Assembly (NCBI RefSeq): GCF_003675385.1 | Contig: NZ_RCWZ01000005.1 | Location: forward strand, 868,001-932,000 | DNA length: 64,000 nt | Reading direction: 5' to 3' | Source of the DNA: Mucilaginibacter kameinonensis | GTDB taxonomy: Bacteria > Bacteroidota > Bacteroidia > Sphingobacteriales > Sphingobacteriaceae | In this document: positions 36,566-46,051 of the stretch, one piece after another | Layout of the letters: each line of letters begins with the position of its first letter | Position numbering within the stretch: position 1 is the first letter of the stretch | Program-made: the position numbers and the translations under genes | The notes under the pieces: model-generated | Seen by the model: only the letters and a program-made list of their open reading frames with translations | Told to the model about the DNA's origin: nothing | Databases searched by the model: none

Positions 36566-37148
36566 TTTTGTCCAAAGAAATGCACCGTTAGGTACTACCT
36601 ATTTGTAGAAAAACATTTTTAATATTTTTTGTGCAGTAGGTGCTACCCTCACGGAAAGGCTTAGTTAGCCAGGGTAGCCTCTACGAGGCAAAGGGCTATA
36701 ATTTTCTTTTTCTACAAACAGGTATCCCCTACGGGGAATTAAGGCCAAAGGGTAGATATTTTTGTCCAAAGAAATGCACCGTCAGGTGCTACCTATTTGT
36801 AGCAAAACATTTTTAATATTTTTTGCGCCGCAGGTCCTACCTTGATGGAAAGGCTTAGTTAGACAGAGTAGCCTCTACGAAGCAAAGGGTTGTAATTTTC
36901 TTTTTCTACAAACAGATATCCTTTACGGCGAATTAAGACAAAAGGGTAGATATTTTTGTCCCAAGAAATGCACCGTCAGGTGCTACCTATTTGTAGCAAT
37001 ACATTTAAAATGCTTTTGCGCCGTAGGTGCTACCCCCACGAAAAGGATTAGTTAGACAGGGTAGCCTCTACGAGGCAAAAGGGTTGCTGTTTTCTTTTTC
37101 TACAAACAGGTATCCCCTTCGGAGAATTAAAGCCAAAGGGTATAAATA
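36566..37148. repeat. Three tandem copies of a 194-bp repeat
   Basis: Units start at 36566, 36760 and 36954, exactly 194 bp apart; the third is complete or nearly so. Each unit begins TTTTGTCC(A/C)AAGAAATGCACC and contains CTACCTATTTGTAG near its left end and the inverted word CTACAAACAG(G/A)TA near its right end, so a whole unit can fold back on itself. Small hairpins recur inside, such as GCACC-GTCA-GGTGC and GCCTC-TAC-GAGGC. Copies differ at scattered single bases and not in length. There is no transposase frame. I recall GGTGCTACCTATTTGTAG-like words as common intergenic repeats in this family of bacteria, so this is probably a locally amplified non-coding element. The remaining flanks (36538-36565, 37149-37291) show nothing else. 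Confidence 0.9.
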
Positions 37149-37291
37149 CTTGTCATCATTTTCAAGAAAGGCAAACCCATACATCTCTTTTAATATCCGT
37201 AACAACGTTGGTCACAATTCATCAGGTGCACCTTTAATTTTACATTAAAGCTTCAAACTTCGATATTAGTTAGATACAAGCTTGCGATCCC

Positions 37292-37795
37292 ATGAACCAA
37301 CTCATCAACTTCTTCTGGACAATCCTTGGCTTTGCAGCGGTGGTAGCCTATTGGGTTTCTGCAGGTTTATCTGCCTTGTTCTATTTGTTTTTAATAGCGA
37401 GTATTATTCCGGCCATCTTACCTCAAAAAGTAGCTGATCATTTACAATTAAGCAGCAACACCAAATTTTACGAGCGCTTTGGTATCAGGTTTATCCGCAA
37501 ATTTGTTCAGCATGGCGATTTTGCGAACCGGCTGGAACGTAGAAACGATCCGCAATATCGTGTTATGCGTCAAAGCGCAATCCCGGCAAGTTATCTTAAA
37601 ACCGTGATGATGTATGAACGCTATCATCTAATGTGTTTCATTTTCTTTCTGCTAACCAGCGTGATAGCAGTGATAAAAGGCTACTATCTTCAATTTCTAC
37701 TCATCACCATAAGCAACATTTTTTATAACTTCTACCCTATGCTACTGCAACAGTATAACCGGGTCAGAATATTGAAGATCAACAGAGTCAAATAA
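37292..37795 (+). CDS. Small membrane protein, CrtO-like acyltransferase family (putative)
   Basis: This 167-aa protein has hydrophobic segments at about 8-42 and two more between about 110 and 150. The C-terminal block SNIFYNFYPMLLQQYNRVRI resembles the N-x-YPI-x-QRYNR-x-R ending of glycosyl-diaponeurosporenoate acyltransferase (CrtO)-like proteins, together with an ERYH motif near 111. That family acylates a glycosylated carotenoid, but many members are untested, so the reaction should not be taken as known here. The gene follows the 194-bp array and is convergent with the metallophosphoesterase gene, 8 bp away. Confidence 0.6.
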   Translation: MNQLINFFWTILGFAAVVAYWVSAGLSALFYLFLIASIIPAILPQKVADHLQLSSNTKFYERFGIRFIRKFVQHGDFANRLERRNDPQYRVMRQSAIPASYLKTVMMYERYHLMCFIFFLLTSVIAVIKGYYLQFLLITISNIFYNFYPMLLQQYNRVRILKINRVK

Positions 37796-37803
37796 CCAAC
37801 ATG

Positions 37804-39660
37804 CTATTTTGCACCTTGCAAAGCATCTACCTTTCCATCCGTCGTGCTTACATATACGGTGTTTTTATACGGTAATATCGGGTTAACCAAACAATTGGAT
37901 ACTTTGTACTTCCACAACACATTACCGCTGTTACGATCTACCGCATAAGCAATACCCGAATGTGTTGGCACATAAACCACTCCCGCATCTTCTACAATAG
38001 CCGATGGACAAAGCTCATAAGGCAATTGTAAATTGGCAGTCCAGGCAATTTGCATGCTATCGGCCTTCGTCGAAACCCCGAGCAGCTGACCATCCATAAT
38101 TTTAACGTAAACTAAGGCGCTATCTGCCGAGATGCCCATAGATTCCCGAACCCTTTTGCCATGCATTTTCTCGCGCCACAAAACTTTTCCGGTGGCGGCA
38201 TCTAAGGAAGTCATATACTGATCGGGCGCTACAATAAACACACGGTTATTAGCAGCTACCGGGTAGCACGCAGCCGGCGAAAACATGCGGTTTGATGAAC
38301 CGTTGCTCCATTTCCATACCAGTTTACCGGTTGCAAGGTCAAGCGCGTAAAAATCATTTGCCCAGCAGCCAAAGTATATTTTATCCTGGTAAATGAGCGG
38401 TTTAGTTACAACAAAACCGTTCACCTGGTCAAAGTCCCACACCAGCTTGCCGGTAACTAAATTAAAAGCCCGAAAATGCCCATCGGAAGCGCCAATGTAA
38501 ACTGTATTATTTTTAATTGCCGGCGATGCGATAACCGCTTTTTCGGCAGCGTTTTTCCAAACCAATTTACCGGTAGCTGCATTGAGGCAATAAATATATT
38601 TATCAGATGAACCTGCCACCACGTAATTATTGGATACACTTGGGGTTGAATATATTTTTCCGCCGGTAGCGTACGCCCAAACACGTTTTCCGGTGGTTCT
38701 GTTTAGAGCATATATCAAGCCTTTAGTATCTGTAAGGATGATGTTATTGTTGGCGATAGCCATGCCTGCACCCACATCGCTTTGATCCTGGTAGGCCCAC
38801 AAAACTTTAACCTTAGTTCCTTTATTAACTTCATATGAAGGGCGATAGTAATGCGCAGTGTCTTTTTCAAAGTGATGATCAAACAGATCAACCGAAGCCC
38901 ATTGTGGTTTGGTTTCTATACCGGGCTTACGTTCTTCAAAAGAGGCCTTTCCGTTGGTAATGGTTACAATGTTATAGCCGCCAACACTGTCTTTAGCCCT
39001 AAGGTTTGATCGCCCCATTACGCCGGGAATCCCATCAAAAGTATAAGTGTGATTATTGTGCCCGTGCCCGCATAATATCATCTGGATATTTTTGGTTTTG
39101 AGCTTGTTGATTACCGTGTACCAATTATTCTGCGCCGAATCTTGTGGGTAATGGTTCAGGTAAATGAGCGGCGTTTGCCGGGTAGTACGGTTTAAAACTG
39201 AGTCGAGCCATACAATATTTTCCCTTGGCACCTGCCCCGGCCCCATGCGCATGTTTGGCCCTGAGCTGGTGCCCGCGAATAGGTAACCGCCGTAATTAAA
39301 CGCGAAGGTTTCGGAGCCAAAAACACGACGGAAAGTATTGCTCCCGCTCTCCGACCAGTTGGCATCGTGATTACCCGGAATGATATACCACTTCTTGTTC
39401 AGGCTGTCCAGAATTTGCTTAGCCAGTTTAAGTTCATCATCGGCGCCAAACTCGGTTATGTCGCCGGTAATGACTACAAATTTTAATTCATTATTGTTAT
39501 TGATGTCCTTCACCGTCCGGCGCAGATCTTCGGCCGCGGTTGGGTTGCCAATATTAACATGCGTATCAGATACCAGCGCAAACTTGAATGATTGCGCCCG
39601 GCCAATGGCTGCCGTAAATAACAAGACTATTAAAATGAGAGCTATTTTTTGATATTTCAT
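37804..39660 (-). CDS. Secreted calcineurin-like phosphoesterase fused to a PQQ-type beta-propeller
   Basis: A signal peptide (about 1-22, IGRA-QSF) is followed by a metallophosphoesterase with all metal-binding blocks: D32-x-H34, G66-D67, G96-N97-H98-D99, H170 and G198-H199-G200-H201. From about 280 to the end, six or more PQQ-like repeats occur (AATGKLVWKN, LATGKLVWKW, RNSGNVLWKY), predicting a beta-propeller. The phosphoesterase has the usual two-metal site; the propeller probably binds substrate or a partner instead of the PQQ cofactor. It is the last gene of the second SusCD locus, 62 bp after susD with a hairpin between. A role in dephosphorylating a cell-wall or polymer fragment is inference from the neighbours. 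Confidence 0.9.
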   Translation of the reverse strand: MKYQKIALILIVLLFTAAIGRAQSFKFALVSDTHVNIGNPTAAEDLRRTVKDINNNNELKFVVITGDITEFGADDELKLAKQILDSLNKKWYIIPGNHDANWSESGSNTFRRVFGSETFAFNYGGYLFAGTSSGPNMRMGPGQVPRENIVWLDSVLNRTTRQTPLIYLNHYPQDSAQNNWYTVINKLKTKNIQMILCGHGHNNHTYTFDGIPGVMGRSNLRAKDSVGGYNIVTITNGKASFEERKPGIETKPQWASVDLFDHHFEKDTAHYYRPSYEVNKGTKVKVLWAYQDQSDVGAGMAIANNNIILTDTKGLIYALNRTTGKRVWAYATGGKIYSTPSVSNNYVVAGSSDKYIYCLNAATGKLVWKNAAEKAVIASPAIKNNTVYIGASDGHFRAFNLVTGKLVWDFDQVNGFVVTKPLIYQDKIYFGCWANDFYALDLATGKLVWKWSNGSSNRMFSPAACYPVAANNRVFIVAPDQYMTSLDAATGKVLWREKMHGKRVRESMGISADSALVYVKIMDGQLLGVSTKADSMQIAWTANLQLPYELCPSAIVEDAGVVYVPTHSGIAYAVDRNSGNVLWKYKVSNCLVNPILPYKNTVYVSTTDGKVDALQGAK

Positions 39661-39677
39661 AGGTTCAGTAATTATAC

Positions 39678-39707
39678 AAAACCCTCCCTGCCAGGCAGGA
39701 AGGGTTT
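39678..39707 (-). terminator. Hairpin between susD and the phosphoesterase
   Basis: On the - strand AAACCCTTCCTG pairs with CAGGGAGGGTTT (one G-U) around a short loop, followed by a brief T stretch (TTTTGTATA). It sits 16 bp after the susD stop and may reduce expression of the following phosphoesterase gene. Confidence 0.6.
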
Positions 39708-39722
39708 GAATTTAGATTATGT

Positions 39723-41435
39723 TTATTGCCAACCGGGGTTCTGTTTCAGATCAACACCCTGATCTTTATAAAGCTTGATCTGATCCAACGGCAGCGGACT
39801 TAAATAAACCTTTGGATCATTAAAAATCCTTTGTGTTTCAGCCTTGGTAGCCGGAACTACATAGCCCTCGTCGGCGTTGTTTTGGATAGCCACCGATAAG
39901 GTTTTCGGATAGTCGGCCCTTTTTATCCAGGCACCTAAGTTGATATCCGGGTTGCCCTGCGTATCAAGATAGGCATACTTTTTCCATTTCTTAAGGTCAT
40001 CATTCCTGAAACCTTCCATCATTAGCTCAATACGACGTTCGCGGCGCACTTCCCAAAGTAATGAAGGCACCGATGGATCACGTTTTGGATCATCGTAAAC
40101 CGCGCCATTCACTGCGGGCTGATCGCCAATTACCTGTAAAGCAGGCATACCAATACCGGTACGTTTACGCAATTTATTGATAGACAGATCCAGATCGGTT
40201 TGGGTTAAAGTTCCCAACTCAGCACAAGCTTCGGCATAGTTTATCAACACTTCGCCATAACGGATCACCGGGGCCTGGGTATCATTTAAACTGCTGTTAC
40301 CATCGGTAAGGTCCTTAATATCTTCATTAAAAAACTTTAATACGGCATAACCAGACGAGGAGTAATTAGATACTACCCCATTTAACCTTACAGTTGGCAC
40401 AAACGTAGCGCTGATCCTCGGGTCCCTGTCAGTCATGACATCGCCTATACTTTTATCCCCTTTGTATAATGGCGATACTCCAATAGGCAAACCATCCTTG
40501 CACAAATAAGCATCTAAAGCGTTTTTAGAAGCACCTGTTTGTGGCTCTTTATTTACGTAGCTTTCCAAACTGTGGGTCAGTAAACCGGTTTGATATTTCC
40601 TGTACAGGATGATCTCCGGGTTACCTGTCAAATCAAGTGAGTTAAACAATTTACGATAATCCGGGCCAACAGAATAGCCTCCTTTAGTGATCACCTCGTT
40701 GGCGGCCCATTTTGCCGCCGTAAAATACTCATTCGCTTTTGCCTGGTTATTGGCCTGGTATTTTTCCCATGCACCTTCAAACAAAAACACACGCGACATA
40801 AAGGCCAGTACCACATACCTGTTCACTATCAATCCCTGCGGACCGGTTCCTGCATCAACCGTACGTACATTGGTAGCAGCGTAGTTAAAATCGGCCAGTA
40901 CGCTGTCCATCACCGTGGTACGCGGATCGCGCGGGCGATAAAGTTCTTTTGTGTCTGTTTCCAGCAATACTTTACCATACCATGGATAATCGCCAAAAGC
41001 CTTCACTTTATTTGCATATTCCAGCGCGCGGAAAAAACGGGCAACACCTGTCCAGTGCTTAATGGCCTCATCGGGCATTTTAACGGTTTGGATACGGTTA
41101 ATAAACAAATTGGCCCTACGGATATTTGAGAATGACCATCCGCCACCTGTTGCAGGTACATTTTTGGTAAAAGTAGTAGGCGTTGTTGGAGCGAAATCAT
41201 CGTTCAAGCTTTCGCCAGAGAAATATCCTCCCCAGCTAAGGTCAAAACCTGAAGCGTAGCCAACAAAATAGGTTGGATAAAAACCAAAAGCAAACGTACG
41301 AACGTTGCCCTCGCTTGTCCAGTAGGTATCATCAGTAAACTGGTCAAGCGGTGGTTTGGTTAAAAAGTCATCGGCCTTTTTGCATCCTAATGAACCAAGG
41401 ATCAAGCCTAACATTAAATATTTTATCGTTTTCAT
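39723..41435 (-). CDS. SusD/RagB-type surface glycan-binding lipoprotein (second locus)
   Basis: This is the surface binding partner of the SusC protein encoded 18 bp upstream. The lipoprotein signal ends at C18 (GSLGC-KKADD). Family landmarks include the N-terminal helix region with FRALEYANKVKAFGDYPW and the C-terminal block LLWEVRRERRIELMMEGFRNDDLKKWK, ending YLSPLPLDQIKLYKDQGVDLKQNPGW. At 570 aa it is full length. Since NamZ-type and phosphodiester glycosidase genes lie in the same run, the ligand may be a muropeptide or another amino-sugar fragment (inference). Confidence 0.95.
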   Translation of the reverse strand: MKTIKYLMLGLILGSLGCKKADDFLTKPPLDQFTDDTYWTSEGNVRTFAFGFYPTYFVGYASGFDLSWGGYFSGESLNDDFAPTTPTTFTKNVPATGGGWSFSNIRRANLFINRIQTVKMPDEAIKHWTGVARFFRALEYANKVKAFGDYPWYGKVLLETDTKELYRPRDPRTTVMDSVLADFNYAATNVRTVDAGTGPQGLIVNRYVVLAFMSRVFLFEGAWEKYQANNQAKANEYFTAAKWAANEVITKGGYSVGPDYRKLFNSLDLTGNPEIILYRKYQTGLLTHSLESYVNKEPQTGASKNALDAYLCKDGLPIGVSPLYKGDKSIGDVMTDRDPRISATFVPTVRLNGVVSNYSSSGYAVLKFFNEDIKDLTDGNSSLNDTQAPVIRYGEVLINYAEACAELGTLTQTDLDLSINKLRKRTGIGMPALQVIGDQPAVNGAVYDDPKRDPSVPSLLWEVRRERRIELMMEGFRNDDLKKWKKYAYLDTQGNPDINLGAWIKRADYPKTLSVAIQNNADEGYVVPATKAETQRIFNDPKVYLSPLPLDQIKLYKDQGVDLKQNPGWQ

Positions 41436-41453
41436 AATCTGCTTTCTGAATTT

Positions 41454-44400
41454 TTAAAATGTTACCTGTAATCCCATTGAATAGGTTTTTCTGTAAGGAT
41501 AAACACGACCGAAACCAGCGCGGTCATTATCTATCTGGGTTTGTGAAAAGTCGACTTCCGGATCGATTGGGATATTACCTAAATGATCGAAGGTTAGGAT
41601 GTTTTCACCGCTGAAGAATACGCGTAACCTTTCAATGCCTAAGCGCCTGGTAACGGCTTTATTAAATGAATAACCCAGGTTTAAATTTTTGAGGCGCAGG
41701 TAAGCCATATTTAACAAATAGCGGGTTTGAGGCTGATAATCCCACTTATCAACGGCGGCACCATAATCAGTTGGTGTTGGATAGAACGCGTTAGGATTGC
41801 TTGGTGTCCAATAATTCATCTGGTACGAATACCATCCCTCAGCCGCCCTGAAACCCGGGAATATCACCGGACCACTGGCCCATAGCTGGCGTTTGCCTAC
41901 TCCCTGAAAATATACATTCAGGTCAAAACCTTTCCAATCTGCCGATAACCTTAAACCGTATTGATAGCGTGGGGTTGAGTTACCGATGATCTTTTTATCG
42001 CCATGGTCGTCAACTGTATTACTACCATAGTAAATAACACCGTCGCCGTTCAGGTCTTTGTATTTAACATCCCCCGGGCCAAAGTAAAATGAGCCGCTTT
42101 CAAGTTTGCTCTGTGATGGAACACCCTGCGCGTAGATATAATGCCCGGCAGCGTCTTTACCCGAAAAATCATTCTGGGTAAATAACCTGTCGGTTTCAAA
42201 ACCCCAGATCTCGCCCAGCTTCATGCCTTTATAATATGATGTATTTAAGCCGGCAATTGGCGCAGGCAATGCAAGGGTTGTATTAGCAAATTTGGTAATG
42301 GTTTCCTGGGCATCTGACAGTGTTGCAGTAGCGCTGAAGTGGAAGCCTCCGCTAAATGTATGATTATAATCGATAGCCAACTCCCAGCCTTTACCCTGCA
42401 GTTCACCATAATTACGTACCGGAGAAGCGGCTCCGAATGAACTCGGTAGCGTTACACCAGGGCCTATCATGTTGCTGGTAGTCCTGTTATAAACATCAAA
42501 TATTAAGCCCAGTTCATCGTTCAAAAAGCGTGCATCCAAACCCAGATCGGCGGTGCGGATGGTTTCCCAGGTTAAGCTGGGCGAAAGCGCGGTTGGTGTA
42601 GTTAATGTTGTGGCATTGCCCGACGGTAATATCCAGCCAGAGTTTTGGGCAGTGAGTAGCGACCTGAAATTGTTGCTGCCTATCACCTGGCTACCTATTG
42701 AACCATATGATGCCCTCACTTTCAGGAATGAAAGAAAACCTTTACTCCAATCCATGTAGTTTTCTTTGCTTAATACGTAGCCTGCCGATGCTGAAGGGAA
42801 GAAACCGTATAGCTGATTTACCGGAAAACGCGATGAACCATCTTTTCTTCCGTTAACTTCAAACAGGAATTTATCCTTATAAGCATAATTGATACGCCCG
42901 AAAAAACCAAGCGTTGAGTAATGCCCATCTGATGACGTGGCAAATTGATCGCCGGTGGCAAGGTTTACCTCTCCAAAGTTAGGATCAAGCAAGTTTCTTC
43001 TTTCTGATGATTGGCTTGTATACTGGTTAAGCTCGATATCCGAACCTAAAATTGCCTTGAACGAGTGGTCGCCAATGCTTTTGTTGTAGGTACCGAATAA
43101 TTTACCTGTGTTTACGGTATTCCAGTAAGAATAATACCTGGCTTTATTGTACGAGGCGCTTTGGTAACCTGTATAGTTTAACGCCGTACCGTTAAACGAC
43201 CAAAAATCATAAGCGTTGGTATTACCACCCGTTTGATGCAGATGCTCATTGGTGCCAGTATAGGTATAATCCGCATCAACAGTAAAGCCTGGTAAAATTT
43301 TTAAGGTACCGCCAATCGAAACCCTCGACAGGTTGTTTTTATCGTCATCTCTTTTGGCCTGTTGTACTTCGGTTACGGCGCTCCTGAAAGGCAAGCCATT
43401 GTAGGTGCCATACGGATAGTTTGCCGGCCAGCGGTACAGGTAATAGTAAGGGCCATACTGACTTGCCGAAAAGATAAACGGCGTTTTAGTGTCCGTACTC
43501 GACAAAATTACTTTGGCACGTGCATCAAGCCATTTGGTAGGGCTGGCACCTACCCCAAGCGAAAAATTATAGCGATCAAACTGATCGGGGTTTACTTTTA
43601 ACACACCGGTTTGGCCAAGGTATCCAAGCCCGAGATTGTAGTTGATCTTTTCGCTGCCGCCGCTGATACCTACATTGTGTGACTGTTGTGGTGTCCAATC
43701 TTTCAGATACATTTTACCGGCATCCCATGAGCGATAAAAGTATAATTTACCACCTATGATATCAAAGTCACGTCCCTGAACCATTTCCGGGCTTAAATTC
43801 TGATTACCATATTGGGTTTCCCAGTCGCGCATTTTTTGAATGGACGCCTGATCTACAGAGTAACCTATGATACTATATGATGAAGTATTGGGGTTAAAAC
43901 GCTGCAGCGCTGTTAATGAAGCTTGTGAGTTATCTGCCGCAGAAGCCAATTCCAGCTGCTTTGTAGGCGATGACCAGGCGAAGTTATTGGAGTAAGTGAT
44001 CCTGTTGGTACCGTTCCGTTTACCAGTTTTTGTAGTAACCAAAATAACACCAAAAGCACCACGGGCACCGTAAATTGAGGATGATGCAGCATCTTTTAGT
44101 ACCGATATAGATTCGATATCATCAGGATTAATCAATTGAAGGCTTGGGATCTCTACGTTGTCTACCAATATCAGCGGGGCCGCTCCTGCCGCACCGGTGT
44201 TTATAGAGCCCACCAGGCCACGCAACCTGATCTTAGGATCTGTTCCCAAATCGCCGGTAGCAGTTGTAATGGTTAAGCCCGGCACAACACCCTGCAGACC
44301 ACGGGCAACATCGGTAATAGGGCGCGATTGTAAAACCTTGGTATCTACCGTAGCAACGGCGCCTGTTAAGTTGGCCCGTTTTTGTGTTCCGTAGCCTACC

Positions 44401-44720
44401 ACCACCACTTCATTCAGTGATTTGGTATCGGCTCCAAGTTTAACATTGATAGTTGCCGCATCCTTTACGGTTACTTCCTGTGTAGCAAAGCTGATAAAGC
44501 TGAATACCAGCACCTGCCCGCCTGAAGCCTGAATGGAGTACGATCCGTTACTGTCGGTAATTACCCCGTTGGGCGTTCCCTTAATTTTAATTGAAACTCC
44601 CGGAAACGGTTTTCCGTCATCCGCAGAAGTTACTTTTCCGATTATTGTTTTTTGCTGGGCAAAGGCCTGCACGCAAAAAAACAACAGAACCAGAAGCAGG
44701 TTAAGTAGCTTTTTTTTCAT
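41454..44720 (-). CDS. SusC/RagA-type TonB-dependent transporter (second locus)
   Basis: This is a full-length outer-membrane importer of 1088 aa. The signal peptide ends about residue 21 (VQAFA-QQK). A carboxypeptidase-D-like domain follows (IIGKVTSADDGKPFPGVSIKIKG), then the SusC hallmark LNEVVVVGYGTQKRANLTGAV, the plug and the barrel ending YSMGLQVTF with a terminal Phe. No STN domain is present, so control must come from elsewhere, probably the DeoR gene at the head of this run. It follows the NamZ-type gene by 81 bp. Confidence 0.96.
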   Translation of the reverse strand: MKKKLLNLLLVLLFFCVQAFAQQKTIIGKVTSADDGKPFPGVSIKIKGTPNGVITDSNGSYSIQASGGQVLVFSFISFATQEVTVKDAATINVKLGADTKSLNEVVVVGYGTQKRANLTGAVATVDTKVLQSRPITDVARGLQGVVPGLTITTATGDLGTDPKIRLRGLVGSINTGAAGAAPLILVDNVEIPSLQLINPDDIESISVLKDAASSSIYGARGAFGVILVTTKTGKRNGTNRITYSNNFAWSSPTKQLELASAADNSQASLTALQRFNPNTSSYSIIGYSVDQASIQKMRDWETQYGNQNLSPEMVQGRDFDIIGGKLYFYRSWDAGKMYLKDWTPQQSHNVGISGGSEKINYNLGLGYLGQTGVLKVNPDQFDRYNFSLGVGASPTKWLDARAKVILSSTDTKTPFIFSASQYGPYYYLYRWPANYPYGTYNGLPFRSAVTEVQQAKRDDDKNNLSRVSIGGTLKILPGFTVDADYTYTGTNEHLHQTGGNTNAYDFWSFNGTALNYTGYQSASYNKARYYSYWNTVNTGKLFGTYNKSIGDHSFKAILGSDIELNQYTSQSSERRNLLDPNFGEVNLATGDQFATSSDGHYSTLGFFGRINYAYKDKFLFEVNGRKDGSSRFPVNQLYGFFPSASAGYVLSKENYMDWSKGFLSFLKVRASYGSIGSQVIGSNNFRSLLTAQNSGWILPSGNATTLTTPTALSPSLTWETIRTADLGLDARFLNDELGLIFDVYNRTTSNMIGPGVTLPSSFGAASPVRNYGELQGKGWELAIDYNHTFSGGFHFSATATLSDAQETITKFANTTLALPAPIAGLNTSYYKGMKLGEIWGFETDRLFTQNDFSGKDAAGHYIYAQGVPSQSKLESGSFYFGPGDVKYKDLNGDGVIYYGSNTVDDHGDKKIIGNSTPRYQYGLRLSADWKGFDLNVYFQGVGKRQLWASGPVIFPGFRAAEGWYSYQMNYWTPSNPNAFYPTPTDYGAAVDKWDYQPQTRYLLNMAYLRLKNLNLGYSFNKAVTRRLGIERLRVFFSGENILTFDHLGNIPIDPEVDFSQTQIDNDRAGFGRVYPYRKTYSMGLQVTF

Positions 44721-44801
44721 GAATTGTTTTGTCTTAGTAGTGTTTGATTTGAAAACTTTGGGGTGCGATTTTTATATAGTTGTTGTTAAGTTTCAATATG
44801 A

Positions 44802-46031
44802 TCAGGGATAGAGCAGGTATTGCTTGCGCATTTTCTTAAACTGGTTTAGTTTAGGTTCCCAGCTTTTCCTGATCTCGTCTTCAGTTTTACCGGCTATGAT
44901 CTGTTCTTTCAGATCTGTTGTGCCGGCCAGCTTATCAAAGTTTCCCATCTGTTTGCTTTGCTTAAAATCAAAAAAGCGGTCTTTGTAAGGATAGGCTTTA
45001 TACATTTCAATGAGCCAGCTCAGGTTAATTTGTTTGCTTTTGACCAGCTTTTGGGTATCGTAGTTTCTGAGATCGAGGCCAAAACATTCCTGGTTTTCAA
45101 ACAGCGGTGTTTCGCTCATACCTTTAATACCTATTGGTGTAAATGAAAACTCATACTGTCCTTTTAAATCAGGATTACCTAAAACCGTGAACGGGAAATA
45201 AGTCCCTCTGCCCTGACTGATAATGGTACCCTCGAACAGGCACAACGAAGGATATAATAAGATAGATTGCTGGGTATTTAAGTTTGGTGAAGGATGTACC
45301 GGAAGCGTATAGGGCATACTATGCTTATAATTGGCTACCGTAATAATTTTCAAACGGCATTTAACACCATCGGCAAGCCAGCCCTCACCGTTAATCATTT
45401 GCGCATACTCACCTACTGTCATCCCGTGGGCGATTGGTACCGGGTGAAACCCTATGCCTGATTTTAGTTTCGTATCGAGTACGGGGCCGTCAACCATATA
45501 ACCGTTCGGATTTGGCCTGTCAAGTATCAGCAGTTCCTTATCATTTTCAGCGCAAGCTTCCATAACACGGTGCAGGGTTGCCAGATAAGTATAATACCTG
45601 GCACCTACATCCTGCAGGTCATAGATCATCAGGTCAACTTCACTTAAATCTTTTGGGCTGGGTTTACTGGTTTTACCGTATAGCGATACCACCTGGATAC
45701 CCGTTTTAGGATCAACGCTGTCATCAACCTTTGCGCCGTTGCTGGCATCCCCCCTGAAGCCATGCTCGGGGCCAAAGATCTTTACAATGTTTACACCAAG
45801 CGCTTTCAGGCTGTCAACGCTTGCCTTATCACCAATCTGCGATGAGGGGTTAACCACCATACCTATCCTCTTACCGCTTAAATACGGCAGATATTTTTCG
45901 GTTTGATCGGCACCTGTAATGATCGCTTTTTTTGACGCGGGCGGTGATAAATCAGGCGCATAACGGAGCTGCTGCCAACCTGCTATCCAACTGGAAAAGG
46001 TCAACATTAAAGCAAGGATTGCTGTTTTCAT
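44802..46031 (-). CDS. namZ: NamZ-type exo-beta-N-acetylmuramidase (DUF1343, GH171)
   Basis: Family members remove MurNAc from the non-reducing end of peptidoglycan fragments (established for the Bacillus subtilis and Tannerella forsythia enzymes). The sequence shows the DUF1343 blocks in order: GMVVNPSSQIGD, FGPEHGFRGDASNGAKVDD, MIYDLQDVGARYYTYLATL, LLILDRPNPNG and HPSPNLNTQQSILLYPSLCLFEGT. The N-terminus is hydrophobic (about 1-20), so the protein is exported. The length of 409 aa is typical. Its stop is followed 81 bp later by susC. With the phosphodiester glycosidase 20 bp upstream it suggests that the locus feeds on cell-wall material. Confidence 0.9.
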   Translation of the reverse strand: MKTAILALMLTFSSWIAGWQQLRYAPDLSPPASKKAIITGADQTEKYLPYLSGKRIGMVVNPSSQIGDKASVDSLKALGVNIVKIFGPEHGFRGDASNGAKVDDSVDPKTGIQVVSLYGKTSKPSPKDLSEVDLMIYDLQDVGARYYTYLATLHRVMEACAENDKELLILDRPNPNGYMVDGPVLDTKLKSGIGFHPVPIAHGMTVGEYAQMINGEGWLADGVKCRLKIITVANYKHSMPYTLPVHPSPNLNTQQSILLYPSLCLFEGTIISQGRGTYFPFTVLGNPDLKGQYEFSFTPIGIKGMSETPLFENQECFGLDLRNYDTQKLVKSKQINLSWLIEMYKAYPYKDRFFDFKQSKQMGNFDKLAGTTDLKEQIIAGKTEDEIRKSWEPKLNQFKKMRKQYLLYP

Positions 46032-46051
46032 GTGGTGGTAGAGTTATATTG

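Noticed and set aside
36566..37148. CRISPR array
   Set aside because: The repeat unit is 194 bp with no unique spacers, and no cas genes are near.
37027..37248. A 73-aa + strand reading frame
   Set aside because: It lies mainly in the third 194-bp repeat and has no start signal or protein-like pattern.
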